Of a stretch of DNA of 64,000 nucleotides, positions 17,346 through 25,808 are shown piece by piece. Both the position numbers and the translations under genes were made by a program. The stretch is from Acidobacteriaceae bacterium. GTDB taxonomy: Bacteria; Acidobacteriota; Terriglobia; Terriglobales; Acidobacteriaceae. The notes under the pieces were generated by a model. The model was not told where the DNA came from. It ran no database searches and saw nothing but the letters and a program-made list of their open reading frames with translations. How positions within the stretch are numbered: position 1 is the first letter of the stretch; the number at the start of each line of letters is the position of its first letter. Where the stretch lies: assembly GCA_028283655.1 (NCBI GenBank), contig JAPWKE010000003.1:2852001-2916000 (forward strand), in the 5' to 3' direction.

Positions 17346-18602
17346 CTACTTCCCTTCTTCGGGCCAGCGGCTGTCACGCAGAAACACAGACTGATTGCGC
17401 AGCACGGAGATGTGTCCGAGATACCGCATCAACAGCTCATACTTATGCGGCCCTACCAGCTTCAGCGCCCAGCCCAGCAGCTTGTGCACCATGTCCACAC
17501 GACGGTCACGCGGGTTGAAGTCCTTCCACGTCTCCTTCGCCGGAGCCACGACGCCTGCCACAAGCTTCTGCTCCTTCGCAAACGCCGCAAAAGCTCCGTT
17601 GCTATCAAAAGGATCGCTGCCCACGAAGTGCTTCTGGTGCGCCGCATAAAGCCTGCGAGCCAGCCGCGTCACGGTCGTCCCGTCGGTCAAAGCATCGAAC
17701 CCATAAGGCAATGCCTCGGCCTTCGCCACAGCCACCTTCGCCGCACGAACGGCAGCTTTGTATTCGGCAAACAAACGCACCACGTCGGGCCGTCCTGCCA
17801 GCGTGAAGCGGTTCGTATGCTTCGAGAGCACCGCTTCATCCGTGACCACAACTCCGGAGAAGTGATAGAACCGCAGCGGGGTCAGCCCGCTCACAGGGTT
17901 CTCGACAGCAAAGCCTTCAGGCGTGTCCATCAGCCTGCGTTCATGCAGGTTCCAATACGCCATGTTCAGCCCCGCATCCCTCGTGATGAAGACGTCGGCA
18001 AACAACCCCGGTACAAGGTTCATCCACTTCTGGTCGACAAACAAGCCAGTTCGGCCTTCGCTGAAGCCAGCCTCCAGGCAGCGCACATCCCACCACGACA
18101 GCAGCTTGCGCGACTCCTCAGAACCAGAGACCGCGACGAAGCCGAGGTTATACGTTCCGTTGAAGAGAAGATCCTGCTCACCCGGCTGTTTGCCGTCCCA
18201 CACCGGCGTCGTCATGTGCGGCGTTAGAACAGCGCTTGCGCCTGCATCCAGCGCCTCAAAGACAGGCGACAGCGGAGAGTACACAAAGATGTCCGGGTCG
18301 AGGTAGACCAGCGTATCCAGCCCATGCTTTGCAAGCAGGTGGAGCATGAACGCAGGCTTCACGTTCGTATTCAGCTCCAGGATGTCGTACTTCATCGCCT
18401 CAGCGTGCAGGTTCGCCACGCCGATCTCGCCCAGCATCACGGGCTCAAACCCATGCCCACTAAATGGCGTGGCATCGGTCAGGTTAGCAACGATCAACAC
18501 GAAGAAACGATGTCCGGGATGAGCACGCAGATACGACTCGGCCAGGACATACGCATAGGCAAGATAGTTTGGCGAAACGATGGTGCAGGCGGCTCGATTC
18601 AT
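17346..18602 (-). CDS. Putative glycosyltransferase with a DxD motif
   Basis: 418 residues beginning MNRAACTIVSPNYLAYAYVL, followed by SYLRAHPGHRFFVLIVAN. This is the start of a GT-A-type fold. LVYLDPDIFVYSPLSPVF contains the metal- and nucleotide-binding DxD. FNGTYNLGFVAVSGSE and KWMNLVPGLFADVFI follow, as in GT8-like enzymes. The last 150 residues are family-specific. It lies 6 bp upstream of the GT9 gene and belongs to the same run. TAGACT at 18611-18616 lies 8 bases before the ATG with no Shine-Dalgarno, suggesting a leaderless message. Acceptor unknown. Confidence 0.85.
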   Translation of the reverse strand: MNRAACTIVSPNYLAYAYVLAESYLRAHPGHRFFVLIVANLTDATPFSGHGFEPVMLGEIGVANLHAEAMKYDILELNTNVKPAFMLHLLAKHGLDTLVYLDPDIFVYSPLSPVFEALDAGASAVLTPHMTTPVWDGKQPGEQDLLFNGTYNLGFVAVSGSEESRKLLSWWDVRCLEAGFSEGRTGLFVDQKWMNLVPGLFADVFITRDAGLNMAYWNLHERRLMDTPEGFAVENPVSGLTPLRFYHFSGVVVTDEAVLSKHTNRFTLAGRPDVVRLFAEYKAAVRAAKVAVAKAEALPYGFDALTDGTTVTRLARRLYAAHQKHFVGSDPFDSNGAFAAFAKEQKLVAGVVAPAKETWKDFNPRDRRVDMVHKLLGWALKLVGPHKYELLMRYLGHISVLRNQSVFLRDSRWPEEGK

Positions 18603-18685
18603 CAGCCGTTAGTCTACCGTCACAACCCGCATCTCACATCGAACGATAGAGATACTTCCATTGCGATTTTGATACCACCACGCAA

Positions 18686-20278
18686 TCAATGATCGACTCG
18701 AAAGCCTCGCCAAGGCGTCAACACCAGCACCCCGCCCTGCCCCACAGACCAGACGCGCCACCGATACGTCCCCGTCTCCGTCGCAAAGTCTGCCGTCGCC
18801 CGTGTGCGCAGATGGATCCCGCGATCCGGCACAAAGAACAGACGCGAGCCCGCCCAGTGCCCCGGCGCGCCGATCTGCCACTCCACCACCTCTAACTGAG
18901 CGCCGTCGTGGTTGTCCCACCAGAGTTCAGGACGCCCGGAGACCACCGCGTTCTCTGCAGGAGCAGCCTGCGAAACCGGCTTCGGGTCGCCGGGATCATC
19001 CATATCTTCGGCAAAAGGGCGCACCAGATCCAGCGCTGTGCGCGCCATCCCCAGCGTCATACTCGACGTTACCTGCAGCACGTTCCACTTGCCCGCAGCA
19101 TCGGCGCGCGCCACGACAAAGGAGTGCAGCACGCCAAAGCCGCTGGAGGCCTCCAAGACGCCGCGTACTTCCGCCACCGCCAGCCGGTCATTGGCATACA
19201 GCTCCATCAGGTCGGTGCGGACATGCAGCCCCTCCAGCGACACAGGGTGAGTGCCCTGCACCGCCGCGGCACGAGTCACCTCCGCATCACTGCGCGCGTA
19301 GAGCTTGTCCACGTGGGCGTCCGGCAAACCGTTGCTCAATACACTCCGCACGGTCGCCAGGGCTGCATCGGCCACCGCCTGCTGCGCAGGGCCCACACCC
19401 ACCGCACACATCTGGCAACGACCACCGTCAGCCAGCCACACCGCAAAACCACGCGCCAGCTTGGGGTGCGGTGTCCGCGACACAATCGCCACCTCGGGCT
19501 TCCACGGGGCGATGCTGCTATCCAGCCCGATCCCGGAGCCTTCCACCTGCACCGGAAACTTCGTCGCACCCATCGGAGCCAGCACAAAGTGCCAGCCCGC
19601 CCCCGAGCCCATCTGCGCCCACTTCCAAGGCAGCGGCTCACCTACCAGGACATCGGGTGCATCGCTCGTTCCCACAGATCCTCGCAGAGAAGCCACAAGA
19701 TCTTCTTCCTGCACGTCCTCCATGCGAACATCGAGTCCCGGAAAGTCCGCATGAAGCCTGCTCACCAGCCGGTCCCAAGACTCAGCATGATGATGGCTCA
19801 GCTTCAGGCCAGATGGGTTCGTCGAGTTTCCTGAGCTCAGCGATGCCACAGTCTCGCCGTAGCTCGAAGCCGTCTGCCCGTAGCTTCCCGCCGTCTGCCC
19901 GACCTCACTGGAAGGTCGCCCAAAGCTGCCAGGGTCCGTTCCAGCCGAGCCCGCTGTCTGGCCCACGTTGCTGGCCGACGTACCCACGTCGCTGGCGTTC
20001 GCGCCATAGGTTGAAGCTGTCTGCCCCGTATCGCTGGCGTTCTTTCCGAAGCTGCCCGCGGTCTGCTCCTGCACCGTTGTGGGCAGCGTCACATTGAACT
20101 CCACCGAACCACTCGGGTCGCCGCTCCAGCCCGCATGGGCAGGGTGAACGATCCACACCGTCAGTCGGCCATGCTCCAGCGCCGAGGTCGCGGTGTCCTT
20201 CACCGACGAATCCTGCGCGGCGGCCATGCCCCCCAGACACACCACGGCCATCAAACACACAATAGCTCTTGTACTCAT
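18686..20278 (-). CDS. Secreted protein with tandem heptapeptide repeats inside a solute-binding-protein-like fold
   Basis: 530 residues. Residues 1-21 are a signal peptide (IVCLMAVVCLGGMAAA). Residues 38-49 (GRLTVWIVHPAH) and 155-205 (WDRLVSRLHADFPGLDVRMEDV, then APDVLVGEP) resemble the first strands of an extracellular solute-binding protein. Between them lie eleven tandem seven-residue units, nearly all ending in Gly. The C-terminal 420-530 part looks beta-sandwich-like (PAENAVVSGRPELWWDNHDG). GGAGG precedes the ATG by 11 bases. The function is not known; export is clear. Confidence 0.75.
   Translation of the reverse strand: MSTRAIVCLMAVVCLGGMAAAQDSSVKDTATSALEHGRLTVWIVHPAHAGWSGDPSGSVEFNVTLPTTVQEQTAGSFGKNASDTGQTASTYGANASDVGTSASNVGQTAGSAGTDPGSFGRPSSEVGQTAGSYGQTASSYGETVASLSSGNSTNPSGLKLSHHHAESWDRLVSRLHADFPGLDVRMEDVQEEDLVASLRGSVGTSDAPDVLVGEPLPWKWAQMGSGAGWHFVLAPMGATKFPVQVEGSGIGLDSSIAPWKPEVAIVSRTPHPKLARGFAVWLADGGRCQMCAVGVGPAQQAVADAALATVRSVLSNGLPDAHVDKLYARSDAEVTRAAAVQGTHPVSLEGLHVRTDLMELYANDRLAVAEVRGVLEASSGFGVLHSFVVARADAAGKWNVLQVTSSMTLGMARTALDLVRPFAEDMDDPGDPKPVSQAAPAENAVVSGRPELWWDNHDGAQLEVVEWQIGAPGHWAGSRLFFVPDRGIHLRTRATADFATETGTYRWRVWSVGQGGVLVLTPWRGFRVDH
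19835..20065 (-). repeat. 21-bp tandem repeat coding for eleven heptapeptides
   Basis: Residues 72-148 of the secreted protein divide cleanly into eleven heptads. Examples are QTAGSFG, KNASDTG, QTASTYG, ANASDVG and QTASSYG; ten of the eleven end in Gly and the consensus is x-T-A-S-x-Y-G. The DNA copies are diverged at synonymous sites, so the array is not a fresh expansion. Confidence 0.85.
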
Positions 20279-20442
20279 GGCGTGACGTCCCTCCAGGACT
20301 CTAAAACGACAAAGGCTTCACCCTACTTTGACTCATCCCCATACCTGCTCGTCAACGACAAAGACGAGGCAGCGCGGCGAACAGCCTACAAGACAGAGCC
20401 AGGTTGCACCTTTCTCTCCACCTGACGACTCCAATGAGATGT

Positions 20443-21513
20443 ATGGCATCGCCGATCCGACTCTCCGTGCTCGACCAGACGCCCGTCCCCGATGGCTTCA
20501 CGCCCTCCGACGCGCTCGCCAACTCTCTCGACCTCGCGCAGCACATCGACCAGCTCGGCTACACGCGGCTCTGGTACAGCGAGCACCACGCGATGGACCT
20601 GCTCGCCTGCACCGCCCCAGAGCTGCTCATCACCCGCGCCGCCTCGTTCACGAAGAACATCCGCATCGGCTCCGGCGGCGTCATGCTGCCGCACTACTCG
20701 CCGCTCAAGGTCGCCGAGCTCTTCCGCACCCTCACCGCCATGTTCGGTGACCGCATCGACCTCGGCATCGGCCGCGCTCCCGGCGGCGGCCAACTTGAAG
20801 CCTTCGCCCTGAAGCGCGACCGCGAAAGCCCCGCCAAGGACGACTTTCCGCAGCAACTCGCCGAGCTCCGCGCCTTCATCGACAACACCCGCTGGGAGAA
20901 CTACAAGGACGCCCGTGGCCCACACCCTTTCTCGCGGATTCACGTCGCGCCCGACTCGCCCATCCAGCCGCGCCTCTGGCTACTCGGCTCGTCCATGTGG
21001 TCGTCGGTAACGGCTTCGCAAGAGGGACTGCCGTACGCCTTCGCCCACTTCTTCTCCGCCCAAGGCACGCGTGAGGCAATCACTTACTACCAGCGCAATT
21101 TCACAGCCAACGATAAGCTCGCCAAACCCGAAGCCACCATCGCTATTGGTGCCATCGTTGCACCGACGCAGGAGGAGGCCGACTACCTTCACGCCAGCGT
21201 GCGCCTCTTACAACGCCGCATCCGCCAGGATGACCGCCGCCCCGTCGCCACACCCGACGACGCTCTCCGCGAGTTGAACACCTCACCAGCCGCGCCCTCG
21301 AACCCGCTCTGGCCCATCACCACCGGCAAACTCGACGAGCCCGAAACCGAGTTCCCCCGCTACGTCGTTGGCACACCGGACAAGGTACGCGACGAGCTCC
21401 TCCGCATCGCCCGCGAGTTGGAGCTCAACGAGCTCATCGTCAACACCATCACGCACTCCCACGAAGCCCGCAAACGCAGCTACTCCCTGCTCGCTGAAGC
21501 CTTCGAGCTTTAG
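20443..21513 (+). CDS. LLM-class flavin-dependent oxidoreductase (luciferase-like monooxygenase)
   Basis: About 356 residues. The start at ATG 20443 (MASPIRLSVLDQTPVPDGFT) fits the family; ATG 20434 is also in frame, and neither has a good Shine-Dalgarno. YTRLWYSEHHAMDLLACTAP, RIGSGGVMLPHYSPLKVAEL and RIDLGIGRAPGGGQ are the hallmark segments of the bacterial-luciferase-like single-subunit group, which uses reduced FMN to oxidise small molecules. WLLGSSMWSSVTASQEGLPYAF completes the flavin pocket. It stands alone, convergent with the GGDEF gene. Substrate unknown. Confidence 0.9.
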   Translation: MASPIRLSVLDQTPVPDGFTPSDALANSLDLAQHIDQLGYTRLWYSEHHAMDLLACTAPELLITRAASFTKNIRIGSGGVMLPHYSPLKVAELFRTLTAMFGDRIDLGIGRAPGGGQLEAFALKRDRESPAKDDFPQQLAELRAFIDNTRWENYKDARGPHPFSRIHVAPDSPIQPRLWLLGSSMWSSVTASQEGLPYAFAHFFSAQGTREAITYYQRNFTANDKLAKPEATIAIGAIVAPTQEEADYLHASVRLLQRRIRQDDRRPVATPDDALRELNTSPAAPSNPLWPITTGKLDEPETEFPRYVVGTPDKVRDELLRIARELELNELIVNTITHSHEARKRSYSLLAEAFEL

Positions 21514-21518
21514 CCCGA

Positions 21519-23144
21519 TCAGGACGTAATACTGCCGGGCCAGACCTGCGCAGGCCGCTGTCGGCCCACGCGTGGAAGATAGTTCAGCAGCGATAAGCTG
21601 CCGTTCTCGATGACAGCCATCAGGTCGATCACTCGCGCGCGGTCTCGACCTTCCTCTTTCGCGCTGTAGAGCGCGGTGTCAGCCCAGCGAAGAAGCTCGC
21701 TCAGCCCCAGTCGATGCTTCTCAAGCACGGCCACTCCAATGCTGACCGTGGCCATCTCCATCGCTTCGTGAAGGACAGCATCTTCCGTGCGATAAGGATT
21801 GAGCGGCGAACTTGTAACGGAGAGCCTCACCATCTCGGCCACGCGCGTAGCTTCGTCCACCGTCACATTGAGCAGCATCAACGCAAACTCATCTCCGCCA
21901 AACCTCGCACAACAACCACCAGCGTTCGCTTGTGCCGTTTGCTGCAAAACTTCTGCGATCCGGCAAAGCACTGCATCCCCTGCATGGTGCCCAAAGGCAT
22001 CATTGATGCCTTTGAATTTGTCCGCATCCACCAGCATCACCGCGATCTGCGGTGAGTGCGTGGTCGCCAGATACGTTTGCGTTGTCTGCTCAAAAGATCT
22101 GCGGTTCCCGATGCCCGTAAGAGGATCATGCGTGGCCAGCGTCTCCATATAGATCGCCCGCGCTTCGTTTTCACTGCACTCGCGCAGCAACCATCTCTGC
22201 AACATCGTGGTTCGTGCCACGTAGCAGGCAACAACCACCGCGATAAAAACGCCACAAGCCATCGGTCGGCCATGCCAGCAGTAGAAGGCCAGCAGGATAC
22301 TCGCAACCACCAGGATGCTTGCCTGGGCATTCTCAATCCTGAGGCTGTCCGGCGCAACGGCTCGCTTGCAGGTAATCGGTGCCGCGTCAAAAACAAAGGC
22401 ACAAAACAAGAGCGTTGCCAGCGGGCACAGCAGATCAGAAAGCAAAACGTATGGCTTCGGCAGCCAGGTGTAATCAACCAGGTTGACGAGGAAAAGCATT
22501 GCGGTTTCTGACCATAAGAAAATCGTCAGCACTCTAAAGAATGCGTTCAGATGCGACGCCGTATTGACTGTCCTGTTTGCCTGAGCCACCAGCGCAATGA
22601 GAAGCGACAATAAAAAGCCCAACTCCATTGCCAGCGTGCCGTACTTCACGTTCAGGTGCACGTGTTGCCCGATTTCAAGGACAAACAGGCTTAGCAGGAA
22701 AAGCGTTATGTCGAAAAAACGAATGGACGCATTCGTCACCTTGCGGGGAAACGAAACGGCTATCCAGCATCCGCAAAGTGCGATGGAAGGACACCACTGC
22801 CCCACGGCCGCCTGAGAAGCCGCAGGAAACCAACTTGAAGGCCTGCAGAACGAAGGGACATAACCGAGCGCCGAGGCAGCAAAGGCGAAACCTGCCACTC
22901 GCCAATGAAAGCGTGCCGAAGGAAACCTCTGCGCGGCAAAGAAGCAGACACCTGCAGCCAGAAACTTCACCGCAGTCATGTAGGGATACATAAAAGCCCC
23001 GTCATCATTAGGGGAGAGTAACGGCGTCAATAAGGGCACAAGCGCCAGCAGTACAAGCAGCGCCTTCCACCACAAGAACTCGGAGGACCACAAGGAAAGA
23101 GGGCCCACTACCGGAGAGATCGAATCGGCTCGTTGCTCGCTCAT
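21519..23144 (-). CDS. Membrane-bound diguanylate cyclase (GGDEF)
   Basis: Makes cyclic di-GMP from two GTP. 541 residues. The first 320 form an eight- to ten-segment membrane sensor region (for example FFDITLFLLSLFVLEIGQHV and ASILVVASILLAFYC). The GGDEF domain starts at THDPLTGIGNRRSFEQT and carries the intact catalytic loop RFGGDEFAL. The five-residue-upstream RxxD inhibitory site is absent (GGCCARFGGDEF), so product inhibition through an I-site is not expected. The C-terminal tail after ALYSAKEEGRDRA is about 35 residues. GGGAG lies 5 bases before the ATG. Confidence 0.93.
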   Translation of the reverse strand: MSEQRADSISPVVGPLSLWSSEFLWWKALLVLLALVPLLTPLLSPNDDGAFMYPYMTAVKFLAAGVCFFAAQRFPSARFHWRVAGFAFAASALGYVPSFCRPSSWFPAASQAAVGQWCPSIALCGCWIAVSFPRKVTNASIRFFDITLFLLSLFVLEIGQHVHLNVKYGTLAMELGFLLSLLIALVAQANRTVNTASHLNAFFRVLTIFLWSETAMLFLVNLVDYTWLPKPYVLLSDLLCPLATLLFCAFVFDAAPITCKRAVAPDSLRIENAQASILVVASILLAFYCWHGRPMACGVFIAVVVACYVARTTMLQRWLLRECSENEARAIYMETLATHDPLTGIGNRRSFEQTTQTYLATTHSPQIAVMLVDADKFKGINDAFGHHAGDAVLCRIAEVLQQTAQANAGGCCARFGGDEFALMLLNVTVDEATRVAEMVRLSVTSSPLNPYRTEDAVLHEAMEMATVSIGVAVLEKHRLGLSELLRWADTALYSAKEEGRDRARVIDLMAVIENGSLSLLNYLPRVGRQRPAQVWPGSITS

Positions 23145-23388
23145 CCAAACTCCCGCATGTCACGCTTTGGTGAACCGCAATCCTACATCAGTTTCCCGCA
23201 GAAACAACCCCGCTTTCTTGCTCGCGCTGCGACGTCTTCTTCCTCCCATCAAATCCTTGTTTATCGGCTCAATCCAAGGCAAAAGGACAGCAGGAAGCCC
23301 TCTTTGAAAACACTCCAGCGCCTCAAGCACGACGCCCACTGCGCTCCTTTCACTTCGCTTCCTGTAGCCCAAGTAAACTAGCTTCTGC

Positions 23389-24597
23389 ATGGCATTTCCC
23401 TACGACGTCCTCATCGCCGGCTCCGGCCCGGCAGGCTGCGCCGCCGCCTTTGACCTCGCCCGCGCGGGCAAGCGTGTTCTCCTGCTCGACAAACGCCACT
23501 TCCCACGCCCCAAGGCCTGCGCCTGCGGACTCACCCGCAAGACCCTCGACGCACTCCGCTACACCGTCGACCCCATCGTCGAGTACCGTTGCGACGAGAT
23601 CGTCCTCCAGCGCGCTACTTCGGGGACAATCGCCGACAAGTCTCACGAGATCCGCGTTCGCAGCAAAACGCCCATAGCCGCCATGGCCGTGCGCGAACGC
23701 TTCGACGCCTTCTGCCTCGAACAAACGCTCGCCGCCGGAGCCAAAGGCGGTTCCGTCGAGTGGCTGAAGATCGAAGGCATCACCCTGCTCGATGAGCAGA
23801 GCGACCACGTCACCCTCATCGTCGCGACCGAGAACGGCCCGCGTACCTTTACCGCCTCCGCGCTCATCGGCGCCGACGGCTCCAACGGCCAGACCCGCCG
23901 CCTCTCCACGCAAACTTCGCTGCCCACCGGCACCGAGCCCACCTGGTACCAGCGCGGCTTCGCCCTCGAAGCCACCGTGCCTTACGCCGCTCTGCCGGCC
24001 ATGCTCCCGCAGGGTGACGCGCCCCGCGACCTCGTCTTCGACTTTGCCCCTATCGCCGGAGGCTACGGCTGGCTCTTCCCCAAGGGTGACCACGTCAACA
24101 TCGGCGTCGGAGCGTTCGCTCCCGACGACGACCCCACCGCCGCCAAGCTCAAACTCGTCACCCGAGCCTTACTCGCTGAGTACACTCGCACAAAACTGGG
24201 CGTAGCACTCCCCGCCGAAGTCACCGGCCAGTACCTGGGGATGGGCGGCCATCGCTACACTCCGCAGGGCCGCGTGCTGCTCGTCGGCGACGCCGCCGGT
24301 CTTGTCGACCCGCTCACAGGAGAAGGTATCCACTCCGCCGTCGTCAGTGGGCAAGCTGCGGCCGCAGGCATCCTCGGCGCTCCGCACGCCATCGCCCAGG
24401 GCTACGCCCATCACCTGAAGCCGCTGCAGCAGACGCTGGCCTTCTCCCACCGCGCCGCGCTCGCGTTCTATCGCGAACCTGCTCGGGGCTTCAAAGTGAT
24501 GCGCTGGCCGCTGCTCCGCAACCTTGTGCTGAAGACCTACGCCGACGGCCTCGGCGGAACAAAGCTGCTTGCGGCGCTGGCAAAGCTGGCGTCGTAA
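23389..24597 (+). CDS. Geranylgeranyl reductase-family FAD-dependent oxidoreductase
   Basis: 402 residues. The N-terminal dinucleotide-binding motif VLIAGSGPAGCAAAFDLARA is followed by LLDKRHFPRPKACACGLTRK, ALIGADGSNGQTRR and the C-terminal FAD motif GRVLLVGDAAGLVDPLTGEG. These define the geranylgeranyl-reductase/halogenase-like flavoprotein group that reduces isoprenoid double bonds. Actual substrates range from archaeal-type lipids and menaquinone side chains to chlorophyll precursors. The Cys pair near residue 46 (CAC) is typical. It stands alone here; the spacer 23145-23388 holds no other gene. Confidence 0.9.
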   Translation: MAFPYDVLIAGSGPAGCAAAFDLARAGKRVLLLDKRHFPRPKACACGLTRKTLDALRYTVDPIVEYRCDEIVLQRATSGTIADKSHEIRVRSKTPIAAMAVRERFDAFCLEQTLAAGAKGGSVEWLKIEGITLLDEQSDHVTLIVATENGPRTFTASALIGADGSNGQTRRLSTQTSLPTGTEPTWYQRGFALEATVPYAALPAMLPQGDAPRDLVFDFAPIAGGYGWLFPKGDHVNIGVGAFAPDDDPTAAKLKLVTRALLAEYTRTKLGVALPAEVTGQYLGMGGHRYTPQGRVLLVGDAAGLVDPLTGEGIHSAVVSGQAAAAGILGAPHAIAQGYAHHLKPLQQTLAFSHRAALAFYREPARGFKVMRWPLLRNLVLKTYADGLGGTKLLAALAKLAS

Positions 24598-24684
24598 AAG
24601 CAGGTGGCTGAGGGTGGAGTGGAGCAACAACAATACCGACAAGCCATGGCCGACTTTTAGCTCTGCGCTCTAGACCGCTCTGTC

Positions 24685-25671
24685 CTAATCAAACCGCGGC
24701 AGATGCTCGACCTCACCCGCGGGAACGGGCTCCAACGGCCCACCGGCCTTGATCCACGCCTTCAGTCCGCCGCGAATCACCTTCGTATGGCAGTTCTCTG
24801 CTTCCAGCAGCTTCGCCACGCGCACGCTCGTCGCATCTCGCGCGCAGGAGCAGTAGAGGTAGATGTCGCACTCCGGCTCCATAAACTCCCGCAGCGCCAC
24901 GACCTCTTCACGAAGACGGTTCGGTTCAATGCGAATCGAGTTCTTGATTCGCATCGCGTTCGGGTCATAGTAGCCGTGCGAGCGTACGTCCGCGATCACC
25001 ATCACGCGCTCATGCCCGTTGCTCCTGCGGATCAGATCATGCAGCTCCACCGCGGCAATACGTTCCACCGAAGAAAAACGAGTGTCCCGCAACGAGCTCA
25101 GCAGTACATAGAGCAGATACAGCAACAGCGCGCCGAAGATCATCGCCGCCGTAATGTGCCCGGCCTGCACCACCCACTCCGTCACGCGACGTAGGATCGG
25201 TGCGAAGACAAAACCTGCGGTCGTCCACGCCGTTGCATAAAACAACTCACCGCAGGCATCCAGCCGCAGGAAACGCGTCACCCGCATATTCAGACTTCCA
25301 GCCAGCGGAGCCGCCACCGTCCCCAACCCTGGGACAAACTTCGCAAACAGCAGAACCTTCGGTCCACGCTTATAGAACGAGCGCGCTGAACCGAAGACGC
25401 ACGTCTCCGGATTCATGCTCAGGCGGCAAAGCCCCGCCAGTAGCCACCATCCGGTGTAGCGGCCGCCGAAGTACATCAGCGTATCGCCACACAGCGCCGC
25501 CGCAGCGGCACATACGATCACCACCGGATAGGAAAGCACCCCCGCATGCGCAAACGCTCCTGCCGTCAGCAGTACCACGCTCAGCGGCAGCGGCAGCCCA
25601 CACGACGCCAGAAAGAAAACAACAGCCGTCGCCGTATATCCATGGTGGGCAATGGCTTCGAACAGGTTCAT
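24685..25671 (-). CDS. DedA-family membrane protein fused to a rhodanese domain
   Basis: 328 residues from ATG 25671. Residues 1-190 are a DedA/SNARE-associated domain: FFLASCGLPLPLSVVLLTAG, GDTLMYFGGRY and FAKFVPGLGTVAAPLAGSLN, with four to five membrane segments. DedA proteins move polyprenyl or phospholipid carriers. Residues 205-325 form a cytoplasmic rhodanese domain ending in the loop YLYCSCARDATS with a candidate catalytic Cys, then VIRGGLKAWIKAGGPLEPV. Proteins of this architecture occur in several phyla. How the halves cooperate is unknown. Confidence 0.9.
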   Translation of the reverse strand: MNLFEAIAHHGYTATAVVFFLASCGLPLPLSVVLLTAGAFAHAGVLSYPVVIVCAAAAALCGDTLMYFGGRYTGWWLLAGLCRLSMNPETCVFGSARSFYKRGPKVLLFAKFVPGLGTVAAPLAGSLNMRVTRFLRLDACGELFYATAWTTAGFVFAPILRRVTEWVVQAGHITAAMIFGALLLYLLYVLLSSLRDTRFSSVERIAAVELHDLIRRSNGHERVMVIADVRSHGYYDPNAMRIKNSIRIEPNRLREEVVALREFMEPECDIYLYCSCARDATSVRVAKLLEAENCHTKVIRGGLKAWIKAGGPLEPVPAGEVEHLPRFD

Positions 25672-25808
25672 AGCGTCTTCAAGACTCCTGACCGGGGGCA
25701 AAAAAGTGTTCTTCTTCGCTAGGATGCAAACTTCCGCCCTCGCGTCTTCGCTGCACCATTTCTGCAACAGAATGAAGGCTTCTATCGTCTGAACCTGAGC
25801 TCTGGCGC

